A DNA stretch of 64,000 nucleotides from contig CBDCVB010000001.1 of the NCBI GenBank assembly GCA_965222895.1, positions 806,001-870,000 of the forward strand, given 5' to 3'. The notes under the pieces were generated by a model that saw only the letters and a list, made by a program, of their open reading frames with translations, was not told where the DNA came from and did not search any database. The translations under genes were made by a program, and so were the position numbers. This DNA is from Bin87 sp965222895. GTDB lineage: Bacteria; Chloroflexota; Dehalococcoidia; Lucifugimonadales; UBA3495. The stretch's first letter is position 1. The number at the start of each line of letters is the position of its first letter. Shown piece after piece: positions 1 through 8,480 of this stretch.

Positions 1-1144
1 TCAGCATGGCGGCGAAGGCCAGGTAGGGGTTGCAGGACGGGTCGGGCGCGCGGAATTCCAGCCGCCGCGCCGCCGGGCTGTTCGAGTAGGTGGGAATGCG
101 GATGCACGCCGAGCGGTTCCGCACCGAGTACACCAGGTTCACCGGCGCCTCGAAGCCCGGCACCAGCCGCTTGTAGCTGTTCGTCGTCGGCGCGGCAAAG
201 GCCAGCAGCGCCGGCGCGTGCTGCAGCAGCCCGCCGATGTAGTGGCGGCAGGTGGCCGACAACATGGCGTATCCGTTGGCGTCATAGAACAGGTTGCTGC
301 CGTCTTTCCACAGGCTCTGGTGCGTGTGCATCCCGGTGCCGTTGTCGCCAAACAGCGGCTTGGGCATGAACGTCGCCACCTTGCCGTGGGCCTTGGCCAC
401 GTTCTTCACCACGTATTTCACGATGGAGATGGTGTCGGCCATGGTGGTCAAGGAGTCGTACCGGACGTCAATCTCGGCCTGGCCGGCGGTGGCAACTTCG
501 TGGTGATGCTTTTCTACGATGATGCCGAAATGCTCAATCTTTTGCACCATCTCCGAGCGGATGTCCTGGAAGGTGTCGAAAGGCGGAGCGGGGAAATAGC
601 CTTCCTTGTTCCGCGGGCGGTAGGCCAGGTTGTTGCCGCCGCCAATGGTCGTCGCCGAGCCCGTGTTCCAGAAACCCTCGTCGGAGTCGATGAAGTAGTA
701 CCCCGAGTTGGTAGTCTGGTCGAAGCGGGCGGAGTCAAACACGAAAAATTCCGGCTCCGGGCCCCAGTAACTGACATCAGCGATGCCGCTGTCTTTCAGA
801 TAGGCTTCGGCCTTCTGGGCGACGTAGCGTGGGTCGCGGGAGTAAGAATCCCGGGTGATGGGGTCCATGATGTCGCAGATCATGTGCAAAGTGGGAATCT
901 CAAAGAAGGGATCGACCACCGCGGTGCTGGTGTCGGGTATCAGCAGCATATCGCTCTCATCAATGGACTTGAAGCCGCGGATGCTGGAACCGTCGAAACC
1001 GTAGCCCTCGGCCAGGTTGGCTTCGGACAGCTCGCTGAGCGGTATGGATACGTGCTGCAAAGTGCCGGGCAAGTCGGTGAATCTCAGATCAATGATGCCG
1101 ATGCCGTTTGACTTGCAAAACTGGATTACTTCCGTCGGGGTCAT
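1..1144 (-). CDS. glnA: Glutamine synthetase type I, C-terminus cut by window edge
   Basis: Catalyses ATP-dependent formation of glutamine from glutamate and ammonium in the cytoplasm. About 381 codons are visible from the ATG at 1144, which follows a strong AGGAGG ribosome site; the family is usually 440-475 residues, so the last part lies outside the window. Visible landmarks are the N-terminal beta-grasp region with FDGSSIRGF, the metal-binding EPEFF, the nucleotide-binding GTGMHTHQS-type segment and NSYKRLVPG. Two ammonium transporter genes lie directly upstream on the same strand, so this is a nitrogen assimilation cluster. No GlnR-like box was found directly upstream. Identification is firm; the beta or alpha subtype and the adenylylation site cannot be judged from the part shown. 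Confidence 0.95.
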   Translation of the reverse strand, partial: MTPTEVIQFCKSNGIGIIDLRFTDLPGTLQHVSIPLSELSEANLAEGYGFDGSSIRGFKSIDESDMLLIPDTSTAVVDPFFEIPTLHMICDIMDPITRDSYSRDPRYVAQKAEAYLKDSGIADVSYWGPEPEFFVFDSARFDQTTNSGYYFIDSDEGFWNTGSATTIGGGNNLAYRPRNKEGYFPAPPFDTFQDIRSEMVQKIEHFGIIVEKHHHEVATAGQAEIDVRYDSLTTMADTISIVKYVVKNVAKAHGKVATFMPKPLFGDNGTGMHTHQSLWKDGSNLFYDANGYAMLSATCRHYIGGLLQHAPALLAFAAPTTNSYKRLVPGFEAPVNLVYSVRNRSACIRIPTYSNSPAARRLEFRAPDPSCNPYLAFAAML

Positions 1145-1214
1145 TTCGATTCCCTCCTTTCGGGATAATTTGGTGTGCGGGTGTTTGTCATCAGCCATAA
1201 AACCATTATTCCAG

Positions 1215-1253
1215 CCCCCTCTCCCCTCGTGGGAGAGAGTTAGGGTGAGGGGG
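1215..1253. repeat. REP-like palindromic repeat between glnA and amt1
   Basis: Imperfect palindrome of the form CCCCTCTCCC-n-GGGAGAG followed by a GGGTGAGGG tail. The same unit recurs at 2712, 7217, 15305, 25440, 26393 and 47693, always between genes. It lies between amt1 and glnA and could act as an mRNA stabiliser or weak terminator. Confidence 0.8.
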
Positions 1254-1296
1254 AGTCCCTCCACCGCCTGGAACGGGCGCTGCGTAAATTCTGGGC

Positions 1297-2523
1297 CTAC
1301 TGATTCATACCCTCTCCATGCTGCGTCAGGTCGATGCCCACTTCTTCTTCCGTATCGGTAATGCGCAGGCCGATAGTGTACTTCAAGGCCAGCAGAATGA
1401 TGGCGGACACGACGAAAGACCAGGCAAAGGCCGCCAATATGCCAATAATTTGATACAGCACCTGTTCGATGCGGGTAACGTCGAATTCCAGCGGATCCAG
1501 GCCGATGCCCACGCCCAGGAAAATTCCCGTGGCCAGCGCGCCCCACATCCCACCGATCCCGTGGATGCCGAAAACGTCCAGCGAGTCGTCCACGCGCAGC
1601 TTATGCACCAGTTCCACGGCGAAGAAACAGGCGGCTCCCGCCCCGGCTCCAATGATGATGGCCGGCATCACACCGACAAATCCCGCCGCCGGTGTAATAG
1701 CCACCAGGCCGGCCACCGCTCCGGCCGCTGCTCCGCTGGCCGAGGGTCGCTTCGTTACCAGCCACGACACCACCGACCAGGAGGACATCGCGGTGGCCGC
1801 GGCTACGTTGGTCACGACGAAGGCGTTGGCAGCCAACAGGGTCGACAGGTTGAAGCTGCTGCCGGCGTTGAATCCAAACCAGCCGAACCACAACAGGCCG
1901 GCCCCCAACAGCACCAGGGGCACGTTGTGCGGGGTAACGGTTGCCGTCCCGAACCCGGAACGCCGTCCCACGACGAACGCGGCCGCCAGTGCCGCCGTTC
2001 CGGAGGCGATATGCACCACGGTTCCGCCAGCAAAATCCTTGGCGAACCCGCCTTCACTCATGCCCAGCACGGGGCCCAGGTTGCCCAGCCAGCCTCCGCC
2101 CCAAACCCAATGGCATAACGGCGCATACACGATGGTCACCCACAACGCCGCGAAAATGATGTAGGACGAAAACTTGATCCTTTCGGCGAACCCGCCGGCG
2201 ATCAGGGCGACAGTGATGATGGCGAACATCCCCTGAAATATCATGAATGCCTGTTCGTCCAACTCAACCCCCACCATGCCAAACTTGGTAAGGCCGCCGA
2301 CGAATCCCAGCCCGCCGACGGAATCGCTGAAAGCCAGGCTATACCCCCACAGCACCCACAGTACGCTCACCACCCCGATGGCGGTTACCGAGTGCATCAT
2401 CGTTCCGATGACGTTTTTGTGGCGCACCAGCCCTCCGTAGAAGAGCGCCAGGCCGGGCACCATAATGAAAACCAGAGCCGACGATATCAGAAAGGACAGT
2501 ACCTCAAGTTCAGTGAACTCCAT
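1297..2523 (-). CDS. amt: Ammonium transporter, Amt/MEP/Rh family (first copy)
   Basis: Inner-membrane ammonium channel of 408 residues, close to the family norm, with about 11 hydrophobic segments. The family signature DFAGGTVVHI is present near residue 163. The two pore histidines are visible in TPHNVPLV and DVFGIHGIGG. The start lies 136 bp from a four-box operator at 2660-2697 that resembles a GlnR box, so nitrogen-limited induction is inferred. It precedes glnA on the same strand. It has no recognisable signal peptide, unlike the second copy, and is only distantly related to it, so the two are not a recent duplication. Confidence 0.95.
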   Translation of the reverse strand: MEFTELEVLSFLISSALVFIMVPGLALFYGGLVRHKNVIGTMMHSVTAIGVVSVLWVLWGYSLAFSDSVGGLGFVGGLTKFGMVGVELDEQAFMIFQGMFAIITVALIAGGFAERIKFSSYIIFAALWVTIVYAPLCHWVWGGGWLGNLGPVLGMSEGGFAKDFAGGTVVHIASGTAALAAAFVVGRRSGFGTATVTPHNVPLVLLGAGLLWFGWFGFNAGSSFNLSTLLAANAFVVTNVAAATAMSSWSVVSWLVTKRPSASGAAAGAVAGLVAITPAAGFVGVMPAIIIGAGAGAACFFAVELVHKLRVDDSLDVFGIHGIGGMWGALATGIFLGVGIGLDPLEFDVTRIEQVLYQIIGILAAFAWSFVVSAIILLALKYTIGLRITDTEEEVGIDLTQHGEGMNQ

Positions 2524-2659
2524 TGTGCGGACTCCCCACCTTGAAAGTTACGAACAGCGCCCAAATCCGCATTTTCGAGGCAGCAATGTGGCCTTGCCCC
2601 CCGAAACAAACCCGTGCGAATTCCGACATTGAAAGCGGTTCTCAGTTTAAATTTTCGGT

Positions 2660-2697
2660 GTTACGTATCAATGTCCGAAATGTTACAAAATTGTTAC
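2660..2697 (-). promoter_or_regulatory. GlnR-box-like operator upstream of amt1
   Basis: On the minus strand four pentamers sit on an 11-bp grid: GTAAC, GTAAC, GACAT, GTAAC. Plus-strand GTTAC boxes are at 2660-2664, 2682-2686 and 2693-2697, with spacers of 17 and 6 bp. The same spacing recurs upstream of two small membrane protein genes at 18184 and 18562. Actinobacterial GlnR sites use the same GTnAC-n6-GnAAC layout, so a nitrogen regulator of that type is inferred. Confidence 0.65.
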
Positions 2698-2711
2698 GCA
2701 CCGGCATCCAA

Positions 2712-2747
2712 CCCCCTCTCCCTGGCGGGAGGGGGCCAGAGTGAGGC
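2712..2747. repeat. REP-like palindromic repeat
   Basis: Copy of the CCCCTCTCCC/GGGAGGGGG family in the 427-bp gap between amt2 and amt1. The gap also holds the operator at 2660 and a CCTGT-type repeat at 2792. Confidence 0.75.
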
Positions 2748-2791
2748 TCACCTCGCCCCAGCAGCCACACCTCCGCCAAACCCAATCCGTC

Positions 2792-2827
2792 AAATCCTGT
2801 TCATCCTGTCCATCCTGTCCATCAATG
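2792..2827. repeat. Dispersed ATCCTGT-(T/C)C-ATCCTGTCC repeat
   Basis: Tandem of ATCCTGT and CATCCTGTCC units ending in ATCAATGTA. Related strings occur at 33955, 47785, 49589, 49734, 51823, 52309 and 53602. All lie between genes or at gene ends. It has no coding potential that makes sense. Confidence 0.75.
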
Positions 2828-2874
2828 TAGCAATCGCGTAGCAATCGCAACCCCGCCGTTGCTCGGCAGACACG

Positions 2875-2912
2875 AAAAAACGAGGACCGGAGGTGGCCAC
2901 AACCTCCGATCC
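2875..2912 (-). terminator. Rho-independent terminator of amt2
   Basis: An 11-bp inverted repeat (2884-2894 with 2902-2912, one mismatch or wobble) has a 7-nt loop. It is followed on the minus strand by a run of six T, 39 bp past the amt2 stop. Confidence 0.85.
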
Positions 2913-2950
2913 CCGCTGTGAGGAGAGGGAGAATTTCTAAGGGTTATCGA

Positions 2951-4312
2951 TTAGCTGGTAGCCGCCGATTCGGGGTAGGTCTGGATTCCGTGTTCGGATA
3001 TGTCCAGTCCCGCCAGCTCCTCGGCCTCGCTGACCCGCACCCCCATGGCGAACTTCAGCAGGTAGAACAGGGCCAGGCCGGTAACCAGCGACCATACAAC
3101 AACGGCAACAATGCTGTAAATCTGCGGCAGAATCTGCATACCACCGACGATGAGTCCACCCTCGTTGGCGAAAATGCCCAAAGCCAGCAAACCCCACAAT
3201 CCGGTGAAGCCGTGAACGCTGATGGCGCCCACCGGGTCGTCAACCTTCAGCACCCGCTCCACGAACATCACAGAGAAGTACATTACCGGGGCGGCGATGG
3301 CGCCGATAACTACGGCAGCCCACGGGTCTACAAAGTTCACCGGGGCCGTAATTCCCACCAAACCGGCCAGGGCGCCGTTGCACGCCATCAGGATGTCGGC
3401 CTTGCCCTTGACGATTAGCGTGATGTACAGCGCAACCACCGCTCCGGTCGCGCCGGACAGCAGCGTGTTGACGGCGTTGAGTCCGATGTCATCGCCCCAT
3501 CCGACGTTGAAGCCGAACCAGCCGAAGAACAGGATGAACGTGCCGATGACGACGAACGGGGTGCTGTGCGCCGGCAACTCCTGGGCCTGTCCATTGATGA
3601 ACTTGCCGATACGCGGCCCAACCACCCAGGCTCCCGCCAGGGCAACGAACCCGCCGACCGCGTGCACCACGCCGGAACCGGCGTAGTCAAGCGCTCCCAG
3701 GCCTTCCAGCCAACCGGCGGTTCCACTGAGCAGACCACCCCAGACCCAGTGGCCGTATATGGGGTAAATCAGCGCCGATACGATGAAGCTGTAAGCCAGG
3801 TAAGCCTGCAACTTGGTGCGCTCCGCCATTGCGCCGGCCACGATGGTGGCGGCGGTGGCAGCGAATACCATCTGGAAAATCCAGTCAACGTACTCTCCGC
3901 CCGTCAGGAACCAGCCACTCAGGCCGATGATTCCGCCGGCGGAACTGCCCATCATAAAGGCGAACCCAAAGGCCCAGAAGCCCAGGGACGCAATGGCAAA
4001 GTCCATGAAAGACTTGGTGAGATAGTTGGTGGTGTTCTTGGAGCGAATCAGACCCGCGCCCAGGAAGGCGAAACCGGCCTGCATGAAGAAAACCAGGGCC
4101 GCTGCAACCACCGTAACAATGTTGTTAGCGTAGCCGCCCAGCCATTCGGTAGTGGGTCCCTCGTCCTGCGCAAAAACAATGTTAAAGGTCGCCAGCAAGC
4201 CGACTGCGAGCAGACCGACCATTAGCAACAGCAATGTGCGCCGCAGCGAAAGCGGGTACTCTTTTGCCGCGGCTACGCCGTGGCTGAAAACGTTTGATGT
4301 CGCCGAAAGCAT
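2951..4312 (-). CDS. amt: Ammonium transporter, Amt family with N-terminal leader (second copy)
   Basis: Ammonium channel of 453 residues. It begins with a long leader ending in a hydrophobic stretch and FAQDEG, a plausible cleaved signal peptide, followed by about 11 membrane segments. The pore histidines are seen in PAHSTPFVV and AISVHGFTG. The signature region reads LDYAGSGVVHAVGG. It lies upstream of amt1 with a strong terminator between them, so it is probably its own transcription unit. The leader form is typical of one Amt subclade found in Chloroflexota and Cyanobacteria. No box like the amt1 operator was found upstream. The stretch above it is now occupied by an insertion sequence from 4733, about 420 bp from the start codon. 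Confidence 0.93.
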   Translation of the reverse strand: MLSATSNVFSHGVAAAKEYPLSLRRTLLLLMVGLLAVGLLATFNIVFAQDEGPTTEWLGGYANNIVTVVAAALVFFMQAGFAFLGAGLIRSKNTTNYLTKSFMDFAIASLGFWAFGFAFMMGSSAGGIIGLSGWFLTGGEYVDWIFQMVFAATAATIVAGAMAERTKLQAYLAYSFIVSALIYPIYGHWVWGGLLSGTAGWLEGLGALDYAGSGVVHAVGGFVALAGAWVVGPRIGKFINGQAQELPAHSTPFVVIGTFILFFGWFGFNVGWGDDIGLNAVNTLLSGATGAVVALYITLIVKGKADILMACNGALAGLVGITAPVNFVDPWAAVVIGAIAAPVMYFSVMFVERVLKVDDPVGAISVHGFTGLWGLLALGIFANEGGLIVGGMQILPQIYSIVAVVVWSLVTGLALFYLLKFAMGVRVSEAEELAGLDISEHGIQTYPESAATS

Positions 4313-4724
4313 TAGCGCCTCCTATGCCTTGTTGAGGCGTCGTCTCGCAGCTGGTGGCCATTGCGCTGTGGGCCGGCGTCCCTCTTGATGTGACCAAGCA
4401 GATTGTATTTGCAGCGTGTTAATGCTTTATTGCGGCTTGGTAAACAATTTATTGCCGGAAAGTAACGCCTCTGTTTCGTCATTGCCCACTTCAACCGCTC
4501 CGATAACTGTTATGTTATCCCCGAGGCGGCCATCGGAACACGCTACCCTGTTCCATAACCCGTAATCCCGGAAACCGACTTTGATGCACACCCGTGCCGA
4601 CGCATACTCGTACTATGGAACTGAACCTTGAACAGTTTCGGCAAGATGTGGCAAGATTGGTAGCAGCTTTGCGCAATCGGCACATCGCCCCACGATATTC
4701 ATAGGTCGGAGGAGCCGGACAACT
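4313..4724. other. Intergenic region between amt2 and the insertion sequence
   Basis: About 410 bp with no convincing gene. It should carry the amt2 promoter. A small perfect inverted repeat (ATAAC-T-GTTAT) lies near 4505. A 29-codon open frame at 4615-4704 has no ribosome site and was not accepted. Confidence 0.5.
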
Positions 4725-4732
4725 GACCGTGT

Positions 4733-6185
4733 CTCGGCTTTGTACAATCAAGCGGCATAGGCTAGCGTGTCGAGCATCCTGTGGTACAAGAGGCGCGGGA
4801 CTTTTATCGATTCGTGCTCGCGCTCGGACGGCATAAAAGTTCCCTGCTGCACCCAGAGGTGTCGTCTGACCATGGCGATGGCGTCGGCGAAGGAAGGGCT
4901 GGTTTTGTCATACCACGCCGCGGTGCGCGGCGCCATGCCGCCACGCTGTTCGATCAGGATATCCGCGGCCAGCGTCACCACGCTGAACAGGCCAAAGAGC
5001 GCGGGGGTGGTTCGGGCGATGGCTCGTTCCGACCACTGGCGCTGGGTTTCCATGCCCAGGTGAGCCCGCAGCTCCTCAAAGGTCACCTCGACCTGCCACC
5101 GCAGCAGATACCACTGCAGTATCCGCAGGGGTTCCGCCTCGGTGTCGGTGCATAGTAAAGCATAGGGCCCGCGGCGCTCCGCCAGGTATCTGATGACGAC
5201 CCAACGTATGGGAAGGCGCGGCGGCCCGCCGTGGTACCACAGCGCTACGCCCGAAGCGAGCTCGACCATGGCGGTACTGCCGTCGGAACCGGTGGCGCGG
5301 TAGGGAATCCATTGTGTAGCGGGATCGTCCAGCACCGCCGTGGGACTGGGCAGTCGCGCGCCGACCACCCGGGGCCGCCCGATCTGGCCGGGCCGCCGCG
5401 CTGGCGCGGGCTGGTACAGGGACGCGTCCTTGCGCAGTTTGGTGACGACGACAATCGGCTTTGACATACTCTGGCAATGCCGCAGGAACTCGCGCTTGGC
5501 GTAGCCGCCATCGGCCACCACCACCAGGTCCCTCTCCGGCAGCCAACGGCGCAGGCAGACCAGCATCTGCTGGGCGTAGTCGGTTACCGTCTTGTGCCGG
5601 CGGCCTTTGCGCCGGTCGTAGCGGGCCGACACCACCAGCGCGGTCAAAAACGGCAGCGCCCAGTATCGACCCGCCCACCCGATACGCGTCAGCAACATCA
5701 GGCTCACCCATTGCAATCCGGGGGTCATCACCACCTGGTCGTCCTTGGACCGCACCGGATCCCGATACCACCCCTTGGCCGCAATCTTCCGGCCCCAGCG
5801 TCGCTCCACCGTCTCGTCAATGCCGAACACCAACGGCTCGGTGGACGAACCAAGGCGCCCGGCCACCAGCAGCAACAGCGCCCGGCTCAGTTGCAGTGGC
5901 GACCATCGGGCGCGGTTGAGCACGTGGTGATAGACGGCGAAGTCGCCGTGCTGCCCAATCCCCAGGATGTTGAGGGCGGAGGACACGGTGCGTTTGCCGG
6001 GAGACAGGATCGCTCCCATGGCCAGGAGTTGGGCTTTGCGCCAGGTCCTGGGGTCAAACAGGTGCTCAAAGGGCAGCAGCAGGGTTACTATGACTGCGGG
6101 CAGGGTAGGCATACTCGACCTCTTGTGGTGATTTGGTCGAGCTTACCCTGTTCTTATAATTTATCTAGCTTTTGTACAAAGTCGA
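4733..6185 (-). mobile_element. Complete insertion sequence, IS4-superfamily type
   Basis: Near-perfect terminal inverted repeats are visible: TCGGCTTTGTACAA at 4734-4747 and its complement at 6172-6185 with one difference. The direct repeat GACCGTGT occurs at 4725-4732 and 6186-6193, consistent with an 8-bp target duplication. The repeats can be extended outward over part of this direct repeat, so the exact edges are uncertain by 2-3 bp. A single intact transposase gene fills the element. Confidence 0.88.
4748..6112 (-). CDS. IS4-superfamily DDE transposase
   Basis: A 454-residue cut-and-paste transposase filling the element. Its N-terminal region contains GAILSPGKRTVSSALN, typical of the DDE_5-like branch. 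The catalytic triad can be placed at FGIDETVERRWG (first Asp), VVVADGGYAKREF (second Asp) and WQVEVTFEELRAHLG (Glu). No frameshift is seen and the length is normal, so it is probably active. The start ATG is 60 bp inside the right inverted repeat. It could be filed under IS701 or IS4 depending on the scheme; the RNase H-fold DDE assignment itself is firm. Confidence 0.9.
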   Translation of the reverse strand: MPTLPAVIVTLLLPFEHLFDPRTWRKAQLLAMGAILSPGKRTVSSALNILGIGQHGDFAVYHHVLNRARWSPLQLSRALLLLVAGRLGSSTEPLVFGIDETVERRWGRKIAAKGWYRDPVRSKDDQVVMTPGLQWVSLMLLTRIGWAGRYWALPFLTALVVSARYDRRKGRRHKTVTDYAQQMLVCLRRWLPERDLVVVADGGYAKREFLRHCQSMSKPIVVVTKLRKDASLYQPAPARRPGQIGRPRVVGARLPSPTAVLDDPATQWIPYRATGSDGSTAMVELASGVALWYHGGPPRLPIRWVVIRYLAERRGPYALLCTDTEAEPLRILQWYLLRWQVEVTFEELRAHLGMETQRQWSERAIARTTPALFGLFSVVTLAADILIEQRGGMAPRTAAWYDKTSPSFADAIAMVRRHLWVQQGTFMPSEREHESIKVPRLLYHRMLDTLAYAA

Positions 6186-6220
6186 GACCGTGTTGAACCC
6201 GGCATCAAGGGCCATCCGTG

Positions 6221-6241
6221 TATAATGGGCCCACCAACCGT
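6221..6241 (+). promoter_or_regulatory. Possible -10 box with a leader shared with 13204
   Basis: TATAAT at 6221-6226 is followed at once by GGGCCCACCAACCGT. The same 15-mer follows TATTAT at 13204-13209, upstream of the DUF3800 gene. No good -35 box is seen here. Confidence 0.4.
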
Positions 6242-6348
6242 TGCAACCCCAAATGCGGTTGTCACAACGTCGGCGCATCCGGCGCGGCATCCTGACAACG
6301 ACCATCCCGACAACGACCATCCCACCGAGCAACAACAGAGGTGCAATT

Positions 6349-7197
6349 ATGGCTGATTACGCACATCCGGAATCTTTGGTAACTACCGATTGGGTGGCCG
6401 AACACGGCGGCGACGCCAACGTCCGCCTGGTTGAGGTCGATGTTGACACCTCGGCCTACGAGCAGGGGCACATCGGCGGCGCCGTTAGCTGGAACTGGCA
6501 AAGCCAACTGCAACAGAACGTCGCCCGCGACATCGTTGCTCGCGACGACATGGAATCGCTGCTCGGCGGAGTGGGCATTTCGCCCAACACCACCGTCATC
6601 CTCTACGGCGACAACAACAACTGGTTCGCCGCGTGGGCATTCTGGCAGCTGAAATACTACGGACACGCCGACGTTCGGCTGATGAACGGCGGTCGTGCCC
6701 TGTGGATGGCCCAGGATCGCCCCATCACCACCGACGTTCCCTCCTACGGCGCGGTCACCTACCGCATTTCCGCCGAGAACAACGACCTGCGCGCGCTGCG
6801 CGACTACGTGCTGCAGGCCGTCAACAGCGATTCCCACGCCCTGGTGGACGTGCGGTCGCCCGACGAATTCTCGGGCGCCCTGAACGCTCCGCCCAACCTG
6901 CCGCAGGAAGGCTCCCAGCGCAACGGGCACATTCCCGGCGCGGCCAACATCCCTTGGGGCCAGGCCGTCAGCGAAGACGGCACCTTCAAGTCGGCGGACG
7001 AACTGGCCGAACTGTACGGCGGCAAGGGCGTTGACGGTTCCCGGGAAACCATCGCCTACTGCCGCATCGGAGAACGCTCGTCCCACACCTGGTTCGTCCT
7101 GAGCCAGTTGCTGGGCTACGACAACGTCCGCAACTACGACGGCTCCTGGACGGAATGGGGCAGCATCGTAGGAGCCCCCATCCAGAGAGACGTATAG
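6349..7197 (+). CDS. Sulfurtransferase with two rhodanese domains
   Basis: Transfers sulfane sulfur from thiosulfate or 3-mercaptopyruvate to a thiophilic acceptor. The 282-residue length and two tandem rhodanese domains (about 1-130 and 145-280) fit the family. The catalytic loop reads YCRIGERSS, with the cysteine near residue 234. The N-terminal domain lacks an equivalent cysteine, as usual. The ATG at 6349 follows AGAGG; an upstream in-frame start at 6241 would add 36 low-complexity residues and is less likely. Loop CRIGERSSHT is closer to thiosulfate sulfurtransferase than to mercaptopyruvate enzymes (CGSGVTA), so thiosulfate is the likelier substrate. Confidence 0.92.
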   Translation: MADYAHPESLVTTDWVAEHGGDANVRLVEVDVDTSAYEQGHIGGAVSWNWQSQLQQNVARDIVARDDMESLLGGVGISPNTTVILYGDNNNWFAAWAFWQLKYYGHADVRLMNGGRALWMAQDRPITTDVPSYGAVTYRISAENNDLRALRDYVLQAVNSDSHALVDVRSPDEFSGALNAPPNLPQEGSQRNGHIPGAANIPWGQAVSEDGTFKSADELAELYGGKGVDGSRETIAYCRIGERSSHTWFVLSQLLGYDNVRNYDGSWTEWGSIVGAPIQRDV

Positions 7198-7216
7198 TCC
7201 CCTCTCTCTTGCATAA

Positions 7217-7253
7217 CCCCCTCTCCCTTGATGGGAGAGGGTTGCGGTAAGGG
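7217..7253. repeat. REP-like palindromic repeat
   Basis: CCCCCTCTCCC-n-GGGAGAGGG followed by a GGTAAGGG tail, in the 86-bp gap between the sulfurtransferase and dehydrogenase genes. Confidence 0.8.
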
Positions 7254-7283
7254 TAATCCAGAATCCACACCAGAGGCGTTGCG

Positions 7284-8351
7284 ATGGCGGAACACAAACT
7301 GGCGGTAATCGCGGGCGATGGCATCGGCCCGGAGGTGATTGCGGAGGGCCGCAAGGTTCTGGAGGCAGTGGCGTCCAGCGCCGCTGGGCTGTCGTTCCAG
7401 CTCACCGACTTCAGCTGGGGCAGCGATTACTACCGTGAGACGGGTCGGATGATGCCCGAAGACGGCCTGGACCAAATTTCGGGCTACGATTGCGTACTCT
7501 TCGGAGCGGTTGGCGACCCCAACATCCCCGACCACGTTACGTTACAAGGCTTGCTGCTGCCGATGCGCCGTGCGTTTGACCAGGCCATCTGCATCCGTCC
7601 GGCGGTGCTGTATCCCGGCGTCGAATCGCCCATCTCCGGCAAATCCGCCGGCGACATCGATATGGTCATCTTCCGGGAAAACACCGAGGGGGAATACGCC
7701 CCGGTGGGCGGACGCCTCTACGCCGGCACCCCTCACGAAACGGTTATCCAGAGCGGCGTGTTCACCCGCCGGGGCACCGAGCGCATCATTCGGGCGGCCT
7801 TCGAGCACAGCGTTCGGCGCGGCGGCAAGAACAAGGTTACCTCGGTAACCAAATCCAACGCCCAGGCCTTCAGCATGGTGTTTTGGGATGAAGTATTCGC
7901 CGACGTAGCAACCGAATACCCGCAAATCCAGACCGAATCACTGCTGGTCGACCGGGCCGCCATGGACCTGGTGCGCTGGCCCGAGGACTTTGATGTCATC
8001 GTGGCGTCAAACCTGTTCGCCGACATTCTGTCGGACATCGCCGCGGTGGTAACCGGCAGCATGGGCCTGGCTCCCAGCGCCAACATCAATCCGGAGCGGC
8101 GGTTCCCCTCCATGTTCGAGCCGGTGCACGGCGCCGCCTTCGACATCGTGGGCAAGGGCCTGGCCAATCCGCTGGCTACAATCCTGGCGGTGGCAATGAT
8201 GCTCGAACACCTTGGCGAACAAGGGGCCGCCGACCGGGTCAACGCAGCCACCCTCCAAGTCCTGAATGAACGAACCACCCTGACCGCTGACCTGGGCGGC
8301 AACGCCTCCACCCAACAGGTGGGCGACGAGGTGGTGCGGCTGCTGCAATAG
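7284..8351 (+). CDS. NAD-dependent beta-decarboxylating dehydrogenase (tartrate/D-malate type)
   Basis: Member of the isopropylmalate/isocitrate dehydrogenase family, 355 residues, oxidising and decarboxylating a 2-hydroxyacid with NAD and a divalent metal. Visible motifs are AGDGIGPEV at the N-terminus, the substrate loop FRENTEGEYAPVGGR, the catalytic lysine in VTSVTKSNA, the metal aspartates in NLFADILSDIAA and the nucleotide-binding FEPVHGAAFDIVGKG. The EGEYxxVGGR form and the lack of neighbouring leu genes favour tartrate dehydrogenase or D-malate dehydrogenase over LeuB. The exact substrate cannot be fixed from sequence. It starts 30 bp after the REP repeat. Confidence 0.88.
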   Translation: MAEHKLAVIAGDGIGPEVIAEGRKVLEAVASSAAGLSFQLTDFSWGSDYYRETGRMMPEDGLDQISGYDCVLFGAVGDPNIPDHVTLQGLLLPMRRAFDQAICIRPAVLYPGVESPISGKSAGDIDMVIFRENTEGEYAPVGGRLYAGTPHETVIQSGVFTRRGTERIIRAAFEHSVRRGGKNKVTSVTKSNAQAFSMVFWDEVFADVATEYPQIQTESLLVDRAAMDLVRWPEDFDVIVASNLFADILSDIAAVVTGSMGLAPSANINPERRFPSMFEPVHGAAFDIVGKGLANPLATILAVAMMLEHLGEQGAADRVNAATLQVLNERTTLTADLGGNASTQQVGDEVVRLLQ

Positions 8352-8372
8352 CCGGCTACCGCATCGCGCCGT

Positions 8373-8400
8373 ATCGTTTCAGCAATGTTGCTGAAACGAT
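8373..8400 (+). promoter_or_regulatory. Perfect palindrome, likely operator of the HTH-GTPase gene
   Basis: Two 13-bp arms, ATCGTTTCAGCAA at 8373-8385 and its complement at 8388-8400, are separated by 2 bp. A third, partial half-site (GTATCGTTGCTG) follows near 8424. It sits 80 bp before a gene whose product starts with an XRE-type DNA-binding domain, so autoregulation is inferred. It is not followed by a T-run, so it is a poor terminator for the upstream gene. Confidence 0.65.
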
Positions 8401-8480
8401 GTTTACAAATAGAAGATTATGGTGTATCGTTGCTGCATCAAGCCGGCTCGGATAGTCGGTACTCAAAGGAGAGCGGCGAT

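Noticed and set aside
1318..2118. Long plus-strand frames opposite amt1 (266 and 231 codons)
   Set aside because: Shadows of the amt1 gene in G+C-rich DNA; composition is unlike a real protein.
4615..4704. 29-codon plus-strand frame MELNLEQFRQDVARLVAALR
   Set aside because: Looks helical and could be a gene start, but it has no ribosome site or continuation; not enough to call.
4515..4751. 78-codon minus-strand open frame upstream of amt2
   Set aside because: Cys/Arg-rich, no ribosome site, and it crosses the end of the insertion sequence.
5477..6196. 239-codon plus-strand frame opposite the IS transposase
   Set aside because: Antisense shadow; Gln/His/Pro-rich with no motif.
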